Shown: piece after piece, positions 41,404 to 49,526 of the stretch
Position numbering within the stretch: position 1 is the first letter of the stretch
Layout: each line of letters starts with the position of its first letter
The notes under the pieces: model-generated
The model's database searches: none
Told to the model about the DNA's origin: nothing
Seen by the model: the letters and a program-made list of their open reading frames with translations, nothing else
Position numbers and translations under genes: made by a program
Assembly: GCF_001296045.1 (NCBI RefSeq)
Contig: NZ_LJHS01000035.1
Location: forward strand, 62,001-126,000
DNA from: Rhizobium sp. AAP43
GTDB lineage: Bacteria > Pseudomonadota > Alphaproteobacteria > Rhizobiales > Rhizobiaceae
Direction of reading: 5' to 3'
DNA length: 64,000 nt

Positions 41404-42065
41404 GCGCCCCGATGCAAAGTGTCGAAGCCGCCCTCCCCGATCACGCCGAACGCATGGACCGGATGTATCGCTATCAGCGGCACATCTACGATCTCACACG
41501 CAAATACTACCTGATTGGACGGGATCGCATGATCGCCGGGCTGGACGTCCCCCCAAGCGGCACCTTGCTGGAGATTGGTTGCGGGACAGGCCGCAACCTC
41601 GTGCTGGCCCGCCGCCACCATCCGACGGCCAGACTGTTCGGCCTGGACATCTCGACCGAAATGCTGAACTCGGCCCGCGCCAAATTCACCGACGCAGCGA
41701 CAGCGCCCGTTCTCGTCGTGGCCGACGCCACCGATTTCGACGCTTCGGCCTTCGGCGAGCAAGGCTTCGACAGGATCATGATTTCCTACGCGTTGTCGAT
41801 GATTCCCGACTGGCAGGCAGCGCTTCATACTGCCTTCGGCGCACTTGCGCCGGGAGGCTCTCTCCATATCGTCGATTTCGGCCAGCAGGAGAACCTCGCC
41901 CCGTGGTTCCGCCGCCTGCTGCATGGCTGGCTTCATCGCTTTCATGTGACCCCACGCCCAGACTTGAACATCGAGGCCGAGCGACTGGCCGCAGAGACGG
42001 GTTCGATCGTGACCTTCGAGCCGATCTTGCGCGGCTATGCCTGGCACCTCGTCATCCGTCGTTGA
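41400..42065 (+). CDS. btaB: Diacylglyceryl homoserine N-methyltransferase BtaB
   Basis: Methylates the homoserine head group three times using SAM to give diacylglyceryl trimethylhomoserine. 221 residues: a short N-terminus (RYQRHIYDLTRKYYLIGRDR), the class I methyltransferase loop LLEIGCGTGRNL, GLDISTEML, and ISYALSMIPDW. Overlap with btaA and conserved order support the assignment. The product is cytoplasmic or membrane-associated. Alone, the sequence would say only SAM methyltransferase. Confidence 0.9.
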   Translation: MSAPMQSVEAALPDHAERMDRMYRYQRHIYDLTRKYYLIGRDRMIAGLDVPPSGTLLEIGCGTGRNLVLARRHHPTARLFGLDISTEMLNSARAKFTDAATAPVLVVADATDFDASAFGEQGFDRIMISYALSMIPDWQAALHTAFGALAPGGSLHIVDFGQQENLAPWFRRLLHGWLHRFHVTPRPDLNIEAERLAAETGSIVTFEPILRGYAWHLVIRR

Positions 42066-42196
42066 TCCTGCCCTACGACGATTGGCAAGCACGCCGAAAT
42101 TGGCCATGATCAGACAAATATGGGGTAACGACCGATTCACGCATTCAAGATGCGGCTGAACCAGTCGGTTAGGCGTGGCAAGGGGTCGATTGAAAC

Positions 42197-42976
42197 ATGC
42201 GGTGGCTCGATGCCCTGACGCTTTGCCTGTGCCTTGCCGCCGCCGGCTGCACATCGGGCGCATCCGACATGATGGATGGTGTCGGCCATCCACCTCGTTT
42301 CCAGGATACCGATCCCCAGGACTTTGCCGGACGCACCCCACACCGGCATGATGTCCACGGCATCGATCTGTCGAAGTGGAACGGCGATGTCGACTGGGCA
42401 TCCGTGCGCAAATCCGGCGTATCCTTCGCCTTTATGAAGGCAACAGAAGGTGGTGACAGGCTCGACGCCCGCTTCCACGAGTACTGGCGCGGCGCACGCG
42501 CTGCAGGCGTTCACTACGCGCCCTATCACTTCTTCTATTTCTGCACACCCGCCGACATCCAGGCAGATTGGTTTATCGCCAATGTCCCGAAGGATGCGGT
42601 CATGCTTCCACCCGTCCTCGACGCAGAATGGAACCCGACATCCAAAACCTGTCGTTTCAGACCCGAACCGCCGGTCGTGCGCCAGGAGATGCAGCGTTTC
42701 ATGGACAGAATCGAGGCCCATTACGGCAAGCGGCCTCTGATCTACACCACGGTCGACTTCCACCGGGAAAACCTCGAGGGCCATTTCCAGAACCATCTCT
42801 TCTGGGTTCGCGCCGTATCGCAGCATCCATCTGAAATCTACCCCGCCCGCAACTGGGCTTTCTGGCAATACACCTCGACCGGTGTGGTTCCAGGCATCGA
42901 CGTGCCCACGGACATCAATGTCTTTTCTGGAACACAGAAAAACTGGAACGCCTGGGTGGCAGCGGTCTCGAAATGA
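42197..42976 (+). CDS. Lipoprotein GH25 muramidase (lysozyme)
   Basis: 259 residues; AAGGGG precedes ATG 42197. A lipoprotein signal ends LAAAGC (Cys18). The rest is one GH25 domain: HGIDLSKWNGDVDW (catalytic Asp region), FAFMKATEGG, YHFFYF, PPVLDAEWN (acidic catalytic residues), PLIYTT and a C-terminal FWQYTSTG. It is predicted to cleave peptidoglycan between MurNAc and GlcNAc from the outer-membrane side. It follows btaB by 131 bases. Confidence 0.92.
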   Translation: MRWLDALTLCLCLAAAGCTSGASDMMDGVGHPPRFQDTDPQDFAGRTPHRHDVHGIDLSKWNGDVDWASVRKSGVSFAFMKATEGGDRLDARFHEYWRGARAAGVHYAPYHFFYFCTPADIQADWFIANVPKDAVMLPPVLDAEWNPTSKTCRFRPEPPVVRQEMQRFMDRIEAHYGKRPLIYTTVDFHRENLEGHFQNHLFWVRAVSQHPSEIYPARNWAFWQYTSTGVVPGIDVPTDINVFSGTQKNWNAWVAAVSK

Positions 42977-43090
42977 CCGAAAACAAGCCCTAGTGACGCC
43001 CCATGGCAAGACGGATATCACCGACTGCCAACCAATCCTGTGATGACCGAGTGGTCACGCCCCTCCCGCCCCCGACCGAAGGAGACCATG

Positions 43091-44278
43091 ATGAAAACGG
43101 CCCTGCGTTTTGCCCTCCCCTTTTGCTTACTCGCCTCAACCACGACGCTCGCCTCCGCCCAGCAGCAATGTGGCGGCGATCTGGCGCCTTTCCTTGCAGG
43201 TGTGAAGGCTGAGGCCGTCGCTGCAGGCACGCAAGCAGAGGCCGTCGACAAGGCGCTGGCCGGAGCCGCGATTGACCAGAAGGTGCTGTCGAGAGATCGC
43301 GCCCAGGGCGTCTTCCGCCAGACATTTCTTGAGTTCTCGCAGCGCACCGTCAGCCAGGCTCGCCTCGACATCGGCAAGAAGAAAATCAAGGAATATGCCG
43401 ACACCTTCGGACGAGCCGAACAGGAATTCGGCGTCCCCGCCGGCGTGATTGCCGCCTTCTGGGCGATGGAAACCGATTTCGGTGCCGTCCAGGGCGACTT
43501 CAACACCCGCAACGCCCTCGTCACGCTCGCCCATGACTGCCGGCGTCCGGAACTCTTCCGCCCGCAGCTGATCGCGCTGACCAAGATGGTCGAACACGGT
43601 GATCTTGATCCCGCGACCAATACCGGCGCCTGGGCAGGCGAAATTGGCCAGGTTCAGATGCTGCCCAAGGACATCATCGAATTCGGCGTCGATGGTGATG
43701 CCAACGGCCATATCGACGTCAAGAAGAGCAGCCCCGACGCCATTCTCACTGCCGCCAAATTCATTCAGCATCTGGGCTTCAAGCGCGGTGAGCCCTGGAT
43801 CCAGGAAGTAACGATCCCGGACAACCTGCCCTTCGAGCGTTCAGGCCTCGGCGGCACAATGACGGCTGGTGAATGGTTCAAGCTGGGTGTTGCACCGCGT
43901 GACGGCAATACCGGATTCCAGAACCTGCAGGTCTCGCTGGTCCTGCCGCAGGGCCGCAAGGGCCCCGCCTTTATCACCTATCCGAACTTCAACATCTATC
44001 TCGAATGGAACCAGTCCTTCATCTACACAACGTCGGCAGCCTATTTCGCCACGCGGCTGGCTGGCGCTCCGCCCTATCAGAAGGGCAACCCGGAACCTGG
44101 TCTCGATACCGAGCAAATGAAGGTGGTTCAGACCAAGCTCGAGGGGCTAGGCCATGACGTCGGCAAGATCGACGGCATTCTCGGTTCCGGCACGCGTGCA
44201 GCCATCCAGAAAGAGCAGCAAAGGCTGGGACTGGTCCCCGACGGCTGGCCGACGGCGGCGTTTTTGAACGCCCTCTGA
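43091..44278 (+). CDS. Secreted MltB-family lytic murein transglycosylase with peptidoglycan-binding domain
   Basis: About 395 residues. AAGGAG (43078-43083) favours ATG 43091 over ATG 43088. A signal peptide (MKTALRFALPFCLLA ... ASA) is followed by the MltB domain: FWAMETDFGAVQGDFNT (catalytic Glu), WAGEIGQVQMLPKDI, GVDGDANGHIDVKKSSPDAILTAAKFI. A peptidoglycan-binding 1 domain (VVQTKLEGLGHDVGKIDGILGSGTRAAIQKEQ) is at the end. The signal peptide has no lipobox, so it is likely soluble in the periplasm. Confidence 0.94.
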   Translation: MKTALRFALPFCLLASTTTLASAQQQCGGDLAPFLAGVKAEAVAAGTQAEAVDKALAGAAIDQKVLSRDRAQGVFRQTFLEFSQRTVSQARLDIGKKKIKEYADTFGRAEQEFGVPAGVIAAFWAMETDFGAVQGDFNTRNALVTLAHDCRRPELFRPQLIALTKMVEHGDLDPATNTGAWAGEIGQVQMLPKDIIEFGVDGDANGHIDVKKSSPDAILTAAKFIQHLGFKRGEPWIQEVTIPDNLPFERSGLGGTMTAGEWFKLGVAPRDGNTGFQNLQVSLVLPQGRKGPAFITYPNFNIYLEWNQSFIYTTSAAYFATRLAGAPPYQKGNPEPGLDTEQMKVVQTKLEGLGHDVGKIDGILGSGTRAAIQKEQQRLGLVPDGWPTAAFLNAL

Positions 44279-44291
44279 GATATGCGAGGCC

Positions 44292-44317
44292 TCCGGTGCG
44301 GCGGAATCCGCACCGGA
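44292..44317 (+). terminator. Hairpin after the MltB-type gene
   Basis: Perfect 10-bp inverted repeat TCCGGTGCGG / CCGCACCGGA with a six-base loop, 13 bases after the stop. It lacks a T-run, so termination is likely but weaker than textbook. Confidence 0.5.
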
Positions 44318-44444
44318 AGTGCTCCGTTCACGTTAAACTTCGTTAAATTCCGTGAACCCGATAAACCATTGAATCAAAGAGAACATTAGAGGTTCTTCAC
44401 ACCTTATCCACCGTCCTTAGTGGCAGTGCAGCAACGTTTACCCC

Positions 44445-44472
44445 TTGCTTTGACACAAAACGAACATACTAT
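44445..44472 (+). promoter_or_regulatory. Candidate promoter for the 25-residue membrane protein
   Basis: TTGCTT (44445-44450), 16 bases, TACTAT (44467-44472), followed 26 bases later by the start codon. A TTGACA-like alternative is one base shifted. The match is moderate. Confidence 0.4.
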
Positions 44473-44498
44473 CTAACGGTCAACGCAAGGAGGCACAC

Positions 44499-44576
44499 AT
44501 GGGACTGACCAATTCTCTTAACGTCCTTATCATCGGTGCGGCGTTTGTTTTCATAGCCTCGATGCTGTTCATCTGA
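44499..44576 (+). CDS. 25-residue single-helix membrane protein
   Basis: A very short reading frame with an ideal AAGGAGG (44487-44493) 5 bases before ATG 44499. The product starts MGLTNSLNVLIIG and continues AAFVFIASMLFI; nearly the whole chain is one hydrophobic helix. Candidate promoter elements lie upstream and a perfect 15-bp terminator downstream, so it looks like a free-standing transcription unit. Function unknown. Small single-helix proteins often bind larger membrane complexes. It is too short for ordinary gene finding. Evidence is the spacing of signals, not a database match. Confidence 0.75.
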   Translation: MGLTNSLNVLIIGAAFVFIASMLFI

Positions 44577-44649
44577 TCGCTTAGATCAGTCGAACCACAA
44601 GCCATGAGACGGCCGACCAAGGCCTCTCCAAAGCAGAGACTGGAACTTG

Positions 44650-44683
44650 AAAAGGCGTAGGGTTGGATAACCCTACGCCTTTT
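44650..44683. terminator. Bidirectional rho-independent terminator
   Basis: Perfect 15-bp inverted repeat AAAAGGCGTAGGGTT / AACCCTACGCCTTTT with loop GGAT. Both strands give a stem flanked by A and T runs, so it can end the small plus-strand gene and the minus-strand metF. Confidence 0.95.
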
Positions 44684-44715
44684 CCTTTGGTTGGATCCCC
44701 TGTGGCAAAGGGCAC

Positions 44716-45624
44716 TCAGGCGGCAGCACCAGATAGGTCGCGGGCGCCGTAAAGCCCAAGTCTTGAAAGTGTCGCGAGCGTCAGGGGTGCACGGTTCATC
44801 GTGTAGATGTGGAATTCCTCGATTCCTCTTTGCGAGAGGTCGGCAATCTGTTCGGCTGCGATATCGGCGGCGACCGATGCCCGCGCCTCTGGGTTTGCCT
44901 CGGTTGACTGAAAGCGGAGATCGAAACCCTCAGGAACGCTCGCGCCACACATGCCAGCAAAACGCTTCAACTGCGTCAGGTTCTGGATCGGCATGATACC
45001 AGGCACAATGGGAATGGTGATGCCGGCCGCCCGGACCTGCTCCAGATAACGTTCAAAGATATCGTTGTCGAAGAAGAACTGGGTCAGCGCCCGGGTCGCG
45101 CCCGCATCCACCTTGCGCTTCAACATATCGATATCCGCACCAGCATCCGCACTTTCCGGGTGCTTTTCGGGATAAGCCGAAACGGAAACCTCGAAGTCGC
45201 CCATGTGGCGCAGCCCGCGCACCAGCGCTGCCGCATTTTCGAAGCCGCCCGGATGTGGCTCGTAGCGAGTGCCAACGCCGCCCTGTGGATCGCCGCGCAG
45301 CGCCACGAAATGGCGAACGCCAACCGCCTTGAATTCGTCGACGACCGCCCGGACCTCGTCACGCGTCGCACCGACACAGGTCAGATGAGCCGCCGTCGCC
45401 ATTGGGGTTTCGGCAATCAGCCGGCGCACGGTATCAAGCGTTGGCTCCCGCGTTGTGCCCCCGGCCCCATAGGTTACCGAAACGAAGTCGGGCGCGAGCG
45501 GCTGCAAGGCGTGAACGGTCTGCCAGAGCTGGTCAGCCATGTCAGGAGACTTCGGTGGAAAGAACTCGAACGAGATACGGGGCGGCTTGGTGCCGGTGAT
45601 GGCGGGTGCGGTTTCAGTCATCAT
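44716..45624 (-). CDS. metF: 5,10-methylenetetrahydrofolate reductase MetF
   Basis: FAD enzyme reducing methylene-THF to methyl-THF for methionine synthesis. 302 residues: RISFEFFPPKS (catalytic Glu), SVTYGAGGTTREPTL, AHLTCVGATRDEV, LRGDPQG, QFFFDNDIFERYLEQ and PGIMPIQN are the family blocks. Its start overlaps the sahR stop by 4 bases; both lie behind the palindrome at 46651-46670. The combined unit links regulation by the SAM cycle to methyl-THF supply. Confidence 0.98.
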   Translation of the reverse strand: MMTETAPAITGTKPPRISFEFFPPKSPDMADQLWQTVHALQPLAPDFVSVTYGAGGTTREPTLDTVRRLIAETPMATAAHLTCVGATRDEVRAVVDEFKAVGVRHFVALRGDPQGGVGTRYEPHPGGFENAAALVRGLRHMGDFEVSVSAYPEKHPESADAGADIDMLKRKVDAGATRALTQFFFDNDIFERYLEQVRAAGITIPIVPGIMPIQNLTQLKRFAGMCGASVPEGFDLRFQSTEANPEARASVAADIAAEQIADLSQRGIEEFHIYTMNRAPLTLATLSRLGLYGARDLSGAAA

Positions 45625-46628
45625 CTGCTTCCAGTCAGTGCAATTGCTTCTTGGGATGCGGCAGCCGTTACGTCAGAGCGGTTCCTAGCCAGCCAAATGG
45701 TCACCGTCACGCCCTTCCCCTGCCCGTCGGCGGGCGGAAGATCCACGACGTTTTCGACGGTGAGGCCGAAGCGAGCGAGCCAATCCTCCATCACCCCATG
45801 GGAAAACCCGAGACGAACATGGGCGTGCTCTTCGCGAAGATATTCGAGTTCATGCGGCGCGAGATCGATGATCGCCAGACGACCGCCCGGCCGCAGCATA
45901 CGAACCGCCTCCGCGAGTGCGAGTTCCGGCTGTTCGAGAAAGTGCAGGACCTGGTGCACGGTAACGAGATCATAGTCACCGGCATCAAGCGGCAGGTTGA
46001 GAATGTCGCCATGGCGCACGGTTGCCGCCATGACGCCAGCCTTGTCCAGATTGGAGCGGGCAACGGCGAGCATGTCGCGGCTGGCGTCGATACCGACGGC
46101 ACGCCGATAGTGCTCGGAGAAAAGCTGCAGGATCCGGCCTGTGCCCGTACCCAGGTCAAGCAACGCCTCGACCGGCTCTTCACCGATCAATGCCAGCAAG
46201 GCGGCCTCGACATCGGCGTCATTGACATGCAGGCGGCGAAGCTCGTCCCACTCGGACGCATTTCGGCTGAAGTAGGCCTGCGCCTTTTCGGCCCGGGCGC
46301 GTTTGACGGCAGCGAGGCGGTCTCGGTCACGTGTCAGCACCGGGTCTGCCTCTTCCGTCGTCAGAAGCAACTGCCGCACGAAGCCGGCGCCGTCCCCCTC
46401 CTGCTTGAGCCGGAAATAGGCCCAGGCCCCCTCCTGGTAGCGGTCAACCAAATCAGCCTCGGCCAGGAGTTTCAGGTGGCGGGAAATGCGCGGCTGGGAT
46501 TGGCCGAGAATTTCAGTAAGATCGGTGACAGTGAGATCTCCGGCCGCAAGCAGTTCCAGGAGCCGCAACCGGGTGGGCTCACCAGCAGCCTTCAAAAGAT
46601 CCACAAGACGGTCTAGCCCGAAATTCAT
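45621..46628 (-). CDS. sahR: SahR-type ArsR regulator fused to a methyltransferase domain
   Basis: Predicted repressor of SAM-cycle genes. From ATG 46628 it has 335 residues: an ArsR winged helix (residues about 1-90: LKAAGEPTRLRLLELLAAGDLTV, QSQPRISRHLKLL) and a C-terminal SAM-dependent methyltransferase-type domain (LLDLGTGTGRILQLF, VGIDAS, LHFLEQPELAL, RPGGRL). In proteobacteria SahR proteins sense S-adenosylhomocysteine; the C-terminal fold is the likely binding place. The ArsR metal-binding cysteines are absent, which argues against a metal sensor. It shares an operon with metF. Confidence 0.88.
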   Translation of the reverse strand: MNFGLDRLVDLLKAAGEPTRLRLLELLAAGDLTVTDLTEILGQSQPRISRHLKLLAEADLVDRYQEGAWAYFRLKQEGDGAGFVRQLLLTTEEADPVLTRDRDRLAAVKRARAEKAQAYFSRNASEWDELRRLHVNDADVEAALLALIGEEPVEALLDLGTGTGRILQLFSEHYRRAVGIDASRDMLAVARSNLDKAGVMAATVRHGDILNLPLDAGDYDLVTVHQVLHFLEQPELALAEAVRMLRPGGRLAIIDLAPHELEYLREEHAHVRLGFSHGVMEDWLARFGLTVENVVDLPPADGQGKGVTVTIWLARNRSDVTAAASQEAIALTGSR

Positions 46629-46650
46629 TGCGCGCCCAACTCCAATAATC

Positions 46651-46670
46651 ACATAAAGATATCTTTATGT
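46651..46670. promoter_or_regulatory. SahR operator (20-bp perfect palindrome)
   Basis: ACATAAAGAT followed directly by its reverse complement ATCTTTATGT, 23 bases before the sahR start. ArsR-family operators are AT-rich palindromes of this kind, and the core ATAAAGATATCTTTAT fits what I recall of the SahR motif. It predicts autoregulation of sahR-metF. Confidence 0.88.
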
Positions 46671-46772
46671 CGCTTTGCACATCGAGGCAAGTCCGAAAGT
46701 GAGAATTGGCTGATGCAAATAAGAACGGCCGCCCGGGAGCGGCCGCCACATCGCAACTTTTAAAATGCGTGA

Positions 46773-49124
46773 TCAGAATTCTTCCCAGGTATGACTGGCC
46801 AGTGCGGTGTTGCCCGAAACCGCCGGCATGGCCCGTCGTGGCTGGGGTGCGGAGGCACTTGGCTGCGTTGGACGCGCAGGCGCTGACTGAGAGGCAACCG
46901 GATTCCTCTGCATAGGCTGGGCCGATGCCTGCCCAGTGCGGAACTGGCCGAGCAATTCGGTCAGCTTGCCGCTTTCCTGTGCCAGACCGGCGCCGGCTGC
47001 ATTCATCTCCTCGACCATCGCCGCGTTTTGCTGCGTGGCCTGGTCCATATGATTGACCGCCGTATTCACCTCACCCAGTCCGACGGACTGTTCCTGTGCG
47101 GCTGTGGCAATCGCATCCATATGCTGATTGATCGATTGAACCAGGCTGGCAATCGCAGCCAGCCCTTCGCCCGTGTCATTCACCAGCTTGACACCTTCGC
47201 TGACCGCCACTTCGGAATTGCCAATGAGCGATTTGATTTCCTTTGCGGCATTGGCCGACCTTTGAGCCAGTTCACGGACTTCTTGGGCAACGACTGCAAA
47301 CCCCTTGCCCGCTTCGCCAGCGCGCGCGGCCTCGACGCCAGCGTTCAGCGCAAGAAGATTGGTCTGGAAGGCAATCTCATCGATGACGCCGATAATCTGG
47401 CCAATCTGACGCGAGGAATGTTCGATACGCTCCATGGCCGTAACCGCATTGCTGACAACCACGCCCGAGTGTTCGGCGCGGCTTCTGGTATCACGCACCA
47501 GGTCTCGCGCCTCGCCAGTCCGCTTCGACGTTGCGGTGACGTTGGCGGTGATCTCCTCCAGCGCGGCAGCCGTCTGCTCAAGCGATGCAGCCTGTTGCTC
47601 GGTGCGTTTGGCGAGATTGTCGGACGCATGCGATATTTCGCTGCTGCCGCTTGAAACCACGGAAGCGGATCCGCCCACCGCGAGCAAGGTTGCACGCAAC
47701 TGCCTGACGGACGTGTTGAAATCATGCCGCAAGGCCTCGAACTGCGGCGCAAACTGCTCTTCGATTTCGCAAAGAAGATCACCGGATGCCAGGCGCTGCA
47801 GACCGCCTGCGAGCGAACCGGTTGCACGGGTCAGCCGTTCCTCTGCATCCGCCTCTGCACGACGCTGCGTCTCGATCCGGTCGCGTTCGGCGGCCAAACG
47901 ATTTTCCTCGGCGCTGGCCTCAAGTTGCTTGTTGCGCACGGCCGCGATCTGAAAGACTTCGACCGAGCGCGCCATTTCACCCATCTCATCCTTGCGCTTG
48001 GCGCCAGGAACGACCACGGACAGATCACCATCAGCCAGCGATCCCATGCAGCGGGTCAAGGCGCCGATCGGACGGATCACCTTGCGCACGATCACTGCCA
48101 TCCCGATGATTGCAAGACCGAGGACAATGAGGAAGAGAGTGAGGAAAGTCAGCGCCTGCGTGAAAGCGCCGGACTTGGCCGCCAAAGCCTGCTCATGCAA
48201 GGTATCCATAGCCAGCGAGGCAATATCGGCGATACTGCCCAGAGCAGCGGTTGTCGGACCACGCCACTCGTCGATCGTCAGCGGCGCCTTCTCGCCCGCG
48301 CTGAGCTTGGCAATGACATCAGCACGCAAGCTGGCGTATGCACCGGTGAAGTAGGCAGCATCAGCGGCCTTGAAACCATCCTTGATGGTCTGCGGCGTTT
48401 GCGGGTGATCCACCAGCACCCGGACGGCTTTCCACGCATAGGCAACATTGGCATCGGCAACAGCAAGCTTGGCCTGATTCTCGGCACTCAACGGCTCGCC
48501 GGACGTCACGGCGCTATTGAGGATCAGGGCACCACCACCGCCAAGCGCACGGGTCGACCATGCATAGGCGCGCATCTGAATCATCGGCATCATGGCTGCG
48601 TCGAGGCTGCGCATGCGGCCCTCGGCTGCTTCTGAGGCCTTTTCGAGATCAGCCAGGAATGTCTGGCCGAGATCCATCGAAGCCTTCGTCACCGCCCCAT
48701 CGCGAGAACCAAGTGCCTTGGCAAGCTCAGCATCGATTGTCTTTCGATAGGCAGCAACCTTTTCATAGGTGGCCATAACCGTCGAGATCGACTGTGATAG
48801 CTCCGCGGCATGGATCCCCGCAGCAAGGGCCTTGGCATCCGCCATACCCGCATCGACAATCGCACGGTTCTTCGTCACAGACGCAATGGACCCAGCGGCC
48901 TTCTCGCCCTCCAGCGAAAGAGCCGAAGCACTGTCACCACGCTCACTGCGAAATGCCAGCAGCGCCTTGAACAAGGCCTTGTCGAAACCCGTCAATTCCG
49001 AGACTTCGGCATAGACCTGATAGTTCCGGTAGGAAGACAGCATCGAGTTTCCGACGAGCACGCTGAGCATCAGACTGAGCAAGGCAAAAACACTGAAGAG
49101 TACATTGCGAATAGAGAAAACCAT
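46773..49124 (-). CDS. Methyl-accepting chemotaxis protein with periplasmic helical sensor
   Basis: Transmembrane chemoreceptor, 783 residues from ATG 49124. Helix 1 (residues about 8-28) is followed by a periplasmic, helix-rich ligand domain of about 280 residues with a [10 protein letters not shown] motif, helix 2 ([20 protein letters not shown]), HAMP ([20 protein letters not shown]), a second HAMP-like unit, and the signalling hairpin ([36 protein letters not shown]). The protein ends TWEEF, similar to the C-terminal pentapeptide that docks CheR/CheB in enteric receptors (NWETF). A Gly/Pro/Gln-rich linker precedes it. It is a single gene. Confidence 0.95.
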   Translation of the reverse strand: MVFSIRNVLFSVFALLSLMLSVLVGNSMLSSYRNYQVYAEVSELTGFDKALFKALLAFRSERGDSASALSLEGEKAAGSIASVTKNRAIVDAGMADAKALAAGIHAAELSQSISTVMATYEKVAAYRKTIDAELAKALGSRDGAVTKASMDLGQTFLADLEKASEAAEGRMRSLDAAMMPMIQMRAYAWSTRALGGGGALILNSAVTSGEPLSAENQAKLAVADANVAYAWKAVRVLVDHPQTPQTIKDGFKAADAAYFTGAYASLRADVIAKLSAGEKAPLTIDEWRGPTTAALGSIADIASLAMDTLHEQALAAKSGAFTQALTFLTLFLIVLGLAIIGMAVIVRKVIRPIGALTRCMGSLADGDLSVVVPGAKRKDEMGEMARSVEVFQIAAVRNKQLEASAEENRLAAERDRIETQRRAEADAEERLTRATGSLAGGLQRLASGDLLCEIEEQFAPQFEALRHDFNTSVRQLRATLLAVGGSASVVSSGSSEISHASDNLAKRTEQQAASLEQTAAALEEITANVTATSKRTGEARDLVRDTRSRAEHSGVVVSNAVTAMERIEHSSRQIGQIIGVIDEIAFQTNLLALNAGVEAARAGEAGKGFAVVAQEVRELAQRSANAAKEIKSLIGNSEVAVSEGVKLVNDTGEGLAAIASLVQSINQHMDAIATAAQEQSVGLGEVNTAVNHMDQATQQNAAMVEEMNAAGAGLAQESGKLTELLGQFRTGQASAQPMQRNPVASQSAPARPTQPSASAPQPRRAMPAVSGNTALASHTWEEF

Positions 49125-49526
49125 GACACGCCCCAAGATTGGTCAATCTAACGGCATTTGATGATATTTCGAATAAGCCAAGGTTAATCGTGGCAGCCTG
49201 CAACCAAGCGTTCGGGGATGAAAACACGAGAGGCGCCCATCGCAAGGTCGCGATTATTTGGGAACAGGCATCGAATGACCTTTTTTCGGTCTTCGATCAC
49301 GCCGGCGCAACTTATGACGGGCAATAAATCACATGTCTTTTGGAGAGGCCGAGCATCCCCGGCGCGAATAGCGAATACGCAAGGGATCCGCCCCCCCCCG
49401 GCGATTGCCTCAGCTCTTTGCGGCTGGAGTGCGTGGCGCCCTATCTACGAAAAAAGCTCCGGCGTGTGTGACCGGAGCTTCTTCTGAAACCACTTGCGGC
49501 ATCGGGTGATGCCACCAGGGGATGGG
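49125..49526. other. Intergenic region between the chemoreceptor and ettA
   Basis: About 400 bases. It contains the ettA terminator at its left-to-right end (49450-49480) and a run of nine Cs (49391-49399). A frame at 49218-49487 runs through the C-run but has no recognisable features. The chemoreceptor promoter should be near 49140-49250; no clear sigma site was found. Confidence 0.6.
49450..49480 (-). terminator. Rho-independent terminator after ettA
   Basis: AAGCTCCGG (49454-49462) pairs with CCGGAGCTT (49472-49480) around nine bases; on the minus strand it is followed by a run of six Ts. It lies 46 bases beyond the ettA stop. Confidence 0.9.

Noticed and set aside
49218..49487. Open frame crossing a nine-C run between the chemoreceptor and ettA
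   Set aside because: It reads through the ettA terminator and has no family pattern; the C-run may be a simple homopolymer or an assembly artefact and not phase variation.
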